From Prevotella sp. (GTDB taxonomy: Bacteria; Bacteroidota; Bacteroidia; Bacteroidales; Bacteroidaceae): a stretch of 5,788 nucleotides of DNA. Both the position numbers and the translations under genes were made by a program. Below the pieces are notes generated by a model that saw only the letters and a list, made by a program, of their open reading frames with translations, made no database searches and was not told where the DNA came from. This document shows positions 4,252 through 5,788 of this stretch, piece after piece (positions within the stretch are counted from its first letter, which is position 1; every line of letters starts with the position of its first letter). The stretch lies in the NCBI GenBank assembly GCA_017632825.1, contig JAGBQP010000035.1:1-5788 (forward strand), in the 5' to 3' direction.

Positions 4252-5463
4252 CTCGTTGAGTCGGACAGCCTTGTACCATGCAGTACTCTTGATGTCTTGG
4301 TTATACTTGGAATAGTTTCTGCGAAAGCTTGGTGACTGCGGTATAAACATGTTGACACCGCTGTACCGTTCCTCGGTCATTTCAAAGTCGTTGTAGTTGA
4401 AGTTCCAGTCCGTGTTTGTAATCCATCGTGTTGCCATCTTCTTATAGATGACAGCTTCGTCTAAAGCCTTTTTCCACGTGGCATAGGCCTCTGGTTTCGC
4501 ATATTTTAGGATGAAGTCGTTGGCATCGTTGAACAGCGGAGAATAGTAGTAGTGTATCAGTCCTGTGACGTCTGGATAAGCCGTCAGGCTGAGTGTGTCT
4601 TTCATCGACATCAGCACATCGTGTGTAGCTTCTGCCAGTTGATTCATGGCACTCATCTTGACAGCCGATAGGGGCACGCTTCTGTTGTTGGTGAATCTCT
4701 GCTCAAAATAGCGGTCAATGATGCTCGAGTAAAATGTTTCGGGTTCGAAGAGTGCAGGCACGACAGTTGTGTAGGGCGCTCCGATGCCTGGTATTTCGGC
4801 TGGTGATCCTATGACGTAGTCTGCTATGTTGCGTAGCTCGTAGAGCGCCTCAATGCTCTGGAAGTGGCAGCAGTCAGCGAAGATGTATTTCAGGTGAGGT
4901 ACCTCGCTGAGTATCTCTGCCAGTGTGTGCATGTTTATCCAAGCTGAATTGCTGTTGTTGTCACTTCCGTTGTCAAGACCATACGCCTTGCGCCTTGCAG
5001 AAGCAGGGGTGTTTGCACCTACAGAGTCCTCGATGACCCACCCCGAAGCGTGGCCCCAGAGTATGAGTCCATAGTCCTCGTTGCGTGACGGGTATTTCCT
5101 GAAGACGTAGTTGATAATGGCTTTCATGACGTTGGGATCGACGCTACAGACGTCGCCACTGCTGATACCCATGTCCTTGACAGACACCGAGTCAACTATT
5201 GCACCGTTACGAATGCGAGCCACATACGGTAAGTGCGTCTTGTTGTAGTCGTCCACATAGACCACCAGACAGTGCTTGTCCGCATCCGTTCTTGCCAACA
5301 GCATCTCGTCAATATCTTCGCGAATGTTTTCTGACAGATTGTTCTCTCCTGACATATATACCAATACGGTACGCTCCGACAAGAACTCCTTCTCCTCGTC
5401 CTTGTGGCAGGCCGTTAACAGCAATACGGCGGTTATGAAAGTCAATAAATGCTTCATCTTCAT
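4240..5463 (-). CDS. Clostripain-related C11 cysteine peptidase, predicted surface lipoprotein
   Basis: This 407-residue protein resembles the C11 (clostripain, clan CD) peptidases of gut Bacteroidetes, which cut after Lys/Arg. It starts MKMKHLLTFITAVLLLTAC, a lipoprotein signal peptide with lipobox LTAC; the lipidated Cys is residue 19. The next residues, HKDEEKE, resemble the lipoprotein export signal that sends Bacteroidetes lipoproteins to the cell surface. Catalytic His is H138 in LILWGHASGW. Catalytic Cys is most likely C199, the second Cys of FADCCHFQSIE, by alignment with DAC in clostripain. Basic R157-R158-K159 between them could be an autoprocessing site, by analogy with Parabacteroides merdae PmC11. 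The frame also opens at TTG 5478, rejected because that codon lies in the -7 box; ATG 5457 is an alternative. Its own substrate is unknown. It is convergent with gldE (12-base overlap) and divergent from the lysozyme gene. Confidence 0.88.
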   Translation of the reverse strand: MKMKHLLTFITAVLLLTACHKDEEKEFLSERTVLVYMSGENNLSENIREDIDEMLLARTDADKHCLVVYVDDYNKTHLPYVARIRNGAIVDSVSVKDMGISSGDVCSVDPNVMKAIINYVFRKYPSRNEDYGLILWGHASGWVIEDSVGANTPASARRKAYGLDNGSDNNSNSAWINMHTLAEILSEVPHLKYIFADCCHFQSIEALYELRNIADYVIGSPAEIPGIGAPYTTVVPALFEPETFYSSIIDRYFEQRFTNNRSVPLSAVKMSAMNQLAEATHDVLMSMKDTLSLTAYPDVTGLIHYYYSPLFNDANDFILKYAKPEAYATWKKALDEAVIYKKMATRWITNTDWNFNYNDFEMTEERYSGVNMFIPQSPSFRRNYSKYNQDIKSTAWYKAVRLNELGW

Positions 5464-5475
5464 AAGATTTTCGTG

Positions 5476-5483
5476 CAAAGATA
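5476..5483 (-). promoter_or_regulatory. -7 box of the C11 peptidase gene
   Basis: On the minus strand this reads TATCTTTG followed by CA, an exact TAnnTTTG match. No good TTTG is seen at the -33 position (the minus strand reads roughly TTACTG there). The box ends 12 bases before ATG 5463, so the expected leader is only about 5-9 bases. It also occupies the -33 region of the divergent lysozyme promoter. Confidence 0.65.
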
Positions 5484-5505
5484 CACTTTTTTGCCCAATT
5501 TGCAG

Positions 5506-5513
5506 TAACTTTG
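5506..5513 (+). promoter_or_regulatory. -7 box of the GH25 lysozyme-like gene
   Basis: TAACTTTG followed by CA is an exact TAnnTTTG match, 22 bases before ATG 5536. No TTTG lies at the expected -33 spacing; the nearest (5490-5493) is only 12 bases upstream. Transcription should begin near 5518-5520. The A-rich leader contains AAGAAG, a weak ribosome-site candidate. Confidence 0.65.
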
Positions 5514-5535
5514 CATTCTAAAATTAAGAAGTTAC

Positions 5536-5788
5536 ATGAAAAAATATATATGGGCGGTTCTTGTGGCAGCCGTTTTTCATTTACCATTACGCGCACAGAC
5601 TGAGGTTGACAACCCCTATCTGCAGTGTGAGGACACTTGTACGCATGTACATGGCATCGACCTGTCGCACTATCAGGGACAGGTGTTTTGGGAAACGGTA
5701 GGTGAGAATACCAAGATGGCTTATGTCTATCTGAAAGCCACAGAGGGCGGCGACCGCATAGACTCCTACTTCGAGCGTAACATCGACC
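5536..5788 (+). CDS. Secreted GH25 lysozyme-like glycosidase, N-terminal part (cut by window edge)
   Basis: The first 84 codons are present; the gene runs off the right edge. The protein opens with a signal peptide, MKKYIWAVLVAAVFHLPLRA, probably cleaved before Q21 by signal peptidase I. After a short linker with two Cys (C31, C35) comes the start of a GH25 domain: HGIDLSHYQGQVFWETVG (39-56), with D42 at the position of the conserved acidic residue, then MAYVYLKATEGGDRIDSYFE (61-80), matching the IKATEG strand and the following D...F...N pattern. GH25 enzymes cleave the N-acetylmuramic acid-beta-1,4-N-acetylglucosamine bond of peptidoglycan, so a periplasmic or secreted wall-remodelling or wall-attacking role is expected. 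The main catalytic Asp/Glu pair lies mostly beyond the window, so activity cannot be judged. It is divergent from the C11 peptidase gene. Confidence 0.85.
   Translation, partial: MKKYIWAVLVAAVFHLPLRAQTEVDNPYLQCEDTCTHVHGIDLSHYQGQVFWETVGENTKMAYVYLKATEGGDRIDSYFERNID

Noticed and set aside
5464..5478. Upstream TTG start for the C11 peptidase (MHENLMKMKH...)
   Set aside because: The TTG lies inside the TATCTTTG -7 box and would be upstream of the transcript start. The signal peptide is well formed from ATG 5463.
1..5788. CRISPR array, insertion sequence, phage or integrative element
   Set aside because: No regularly spaced repeats, transposase or integrase frames, or terminal inverted repeats were seen. 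The tRNA genes have no nearby partial tRNA copy that would mark an attachment site; the second Gly is a complete gene.

Overview
The window looks like ordinary chromosomal DNA from a Bacteroidales bacterium, most likely Prevotella/Segatella or a close relative. The main clue is the promoters: several TAnnTTTG -7 boxes, two of them with a TTTG exactly 19 bases upstream, which is the Bacteroidetes housekeeping promoter. Start codons lack clear Shine-Dalgarno sequences. Gene content agrees: a GldE-type CBS protein right after ssb, a clostripain-like C11 lipoprotein with an acidic export-type tail, and a carboxynorspermidine decarboxylase. The genus is inferred from these traits, not from an alignment.

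Layout. Positions 1-131 (minus) are the start of an EamA/DMT transporter cut by the window edge. A 209-base divergent spacer (132-340) holds its promoter, a 13-bp tandem repeat and the nspC promoter. nspC (341-1471, plus) encodes a PLP enzyme for spermidine or norspermidine synthesis. A strong promoter at 1502-1532 then drives a four-tRNA cluster: Gly(GCC), Leu(CAG), Leu(GAG), Gly(GCC). The two Gly genes are identical. Only 35 bases after the last tRNA comes an unrecognised 179-residue protein (2022-2561), then ssb (2598-2960) and gldE (2938-4251). These could share one tRNA-mRNA transcript, although a possible internal promoter lies just before ssb.

gldE meets a convergent minus-strand gene (4240-5463) tail to tail with a 12-base overlap. 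That gene encodes a C11 cysteine peptidase lipoprotein. It is divergent from the start of a secreted GH25 lysozyme-like protein (5536 to the window end). Their two -7 boxes are only 22 bases apart, so the promoters should interfere.

I did not find a new defence, mobile or biosynthetic system. The points most worth checking are the tail-less SSB with its overlapping gldE start, the tRNA-mRNA operon, the C at T-loop position 55 in both tRNA-Gly genes, the (near-)leaderless starts of nspC and the C11 gene, and the packed C11/GH25 divergent promoter.
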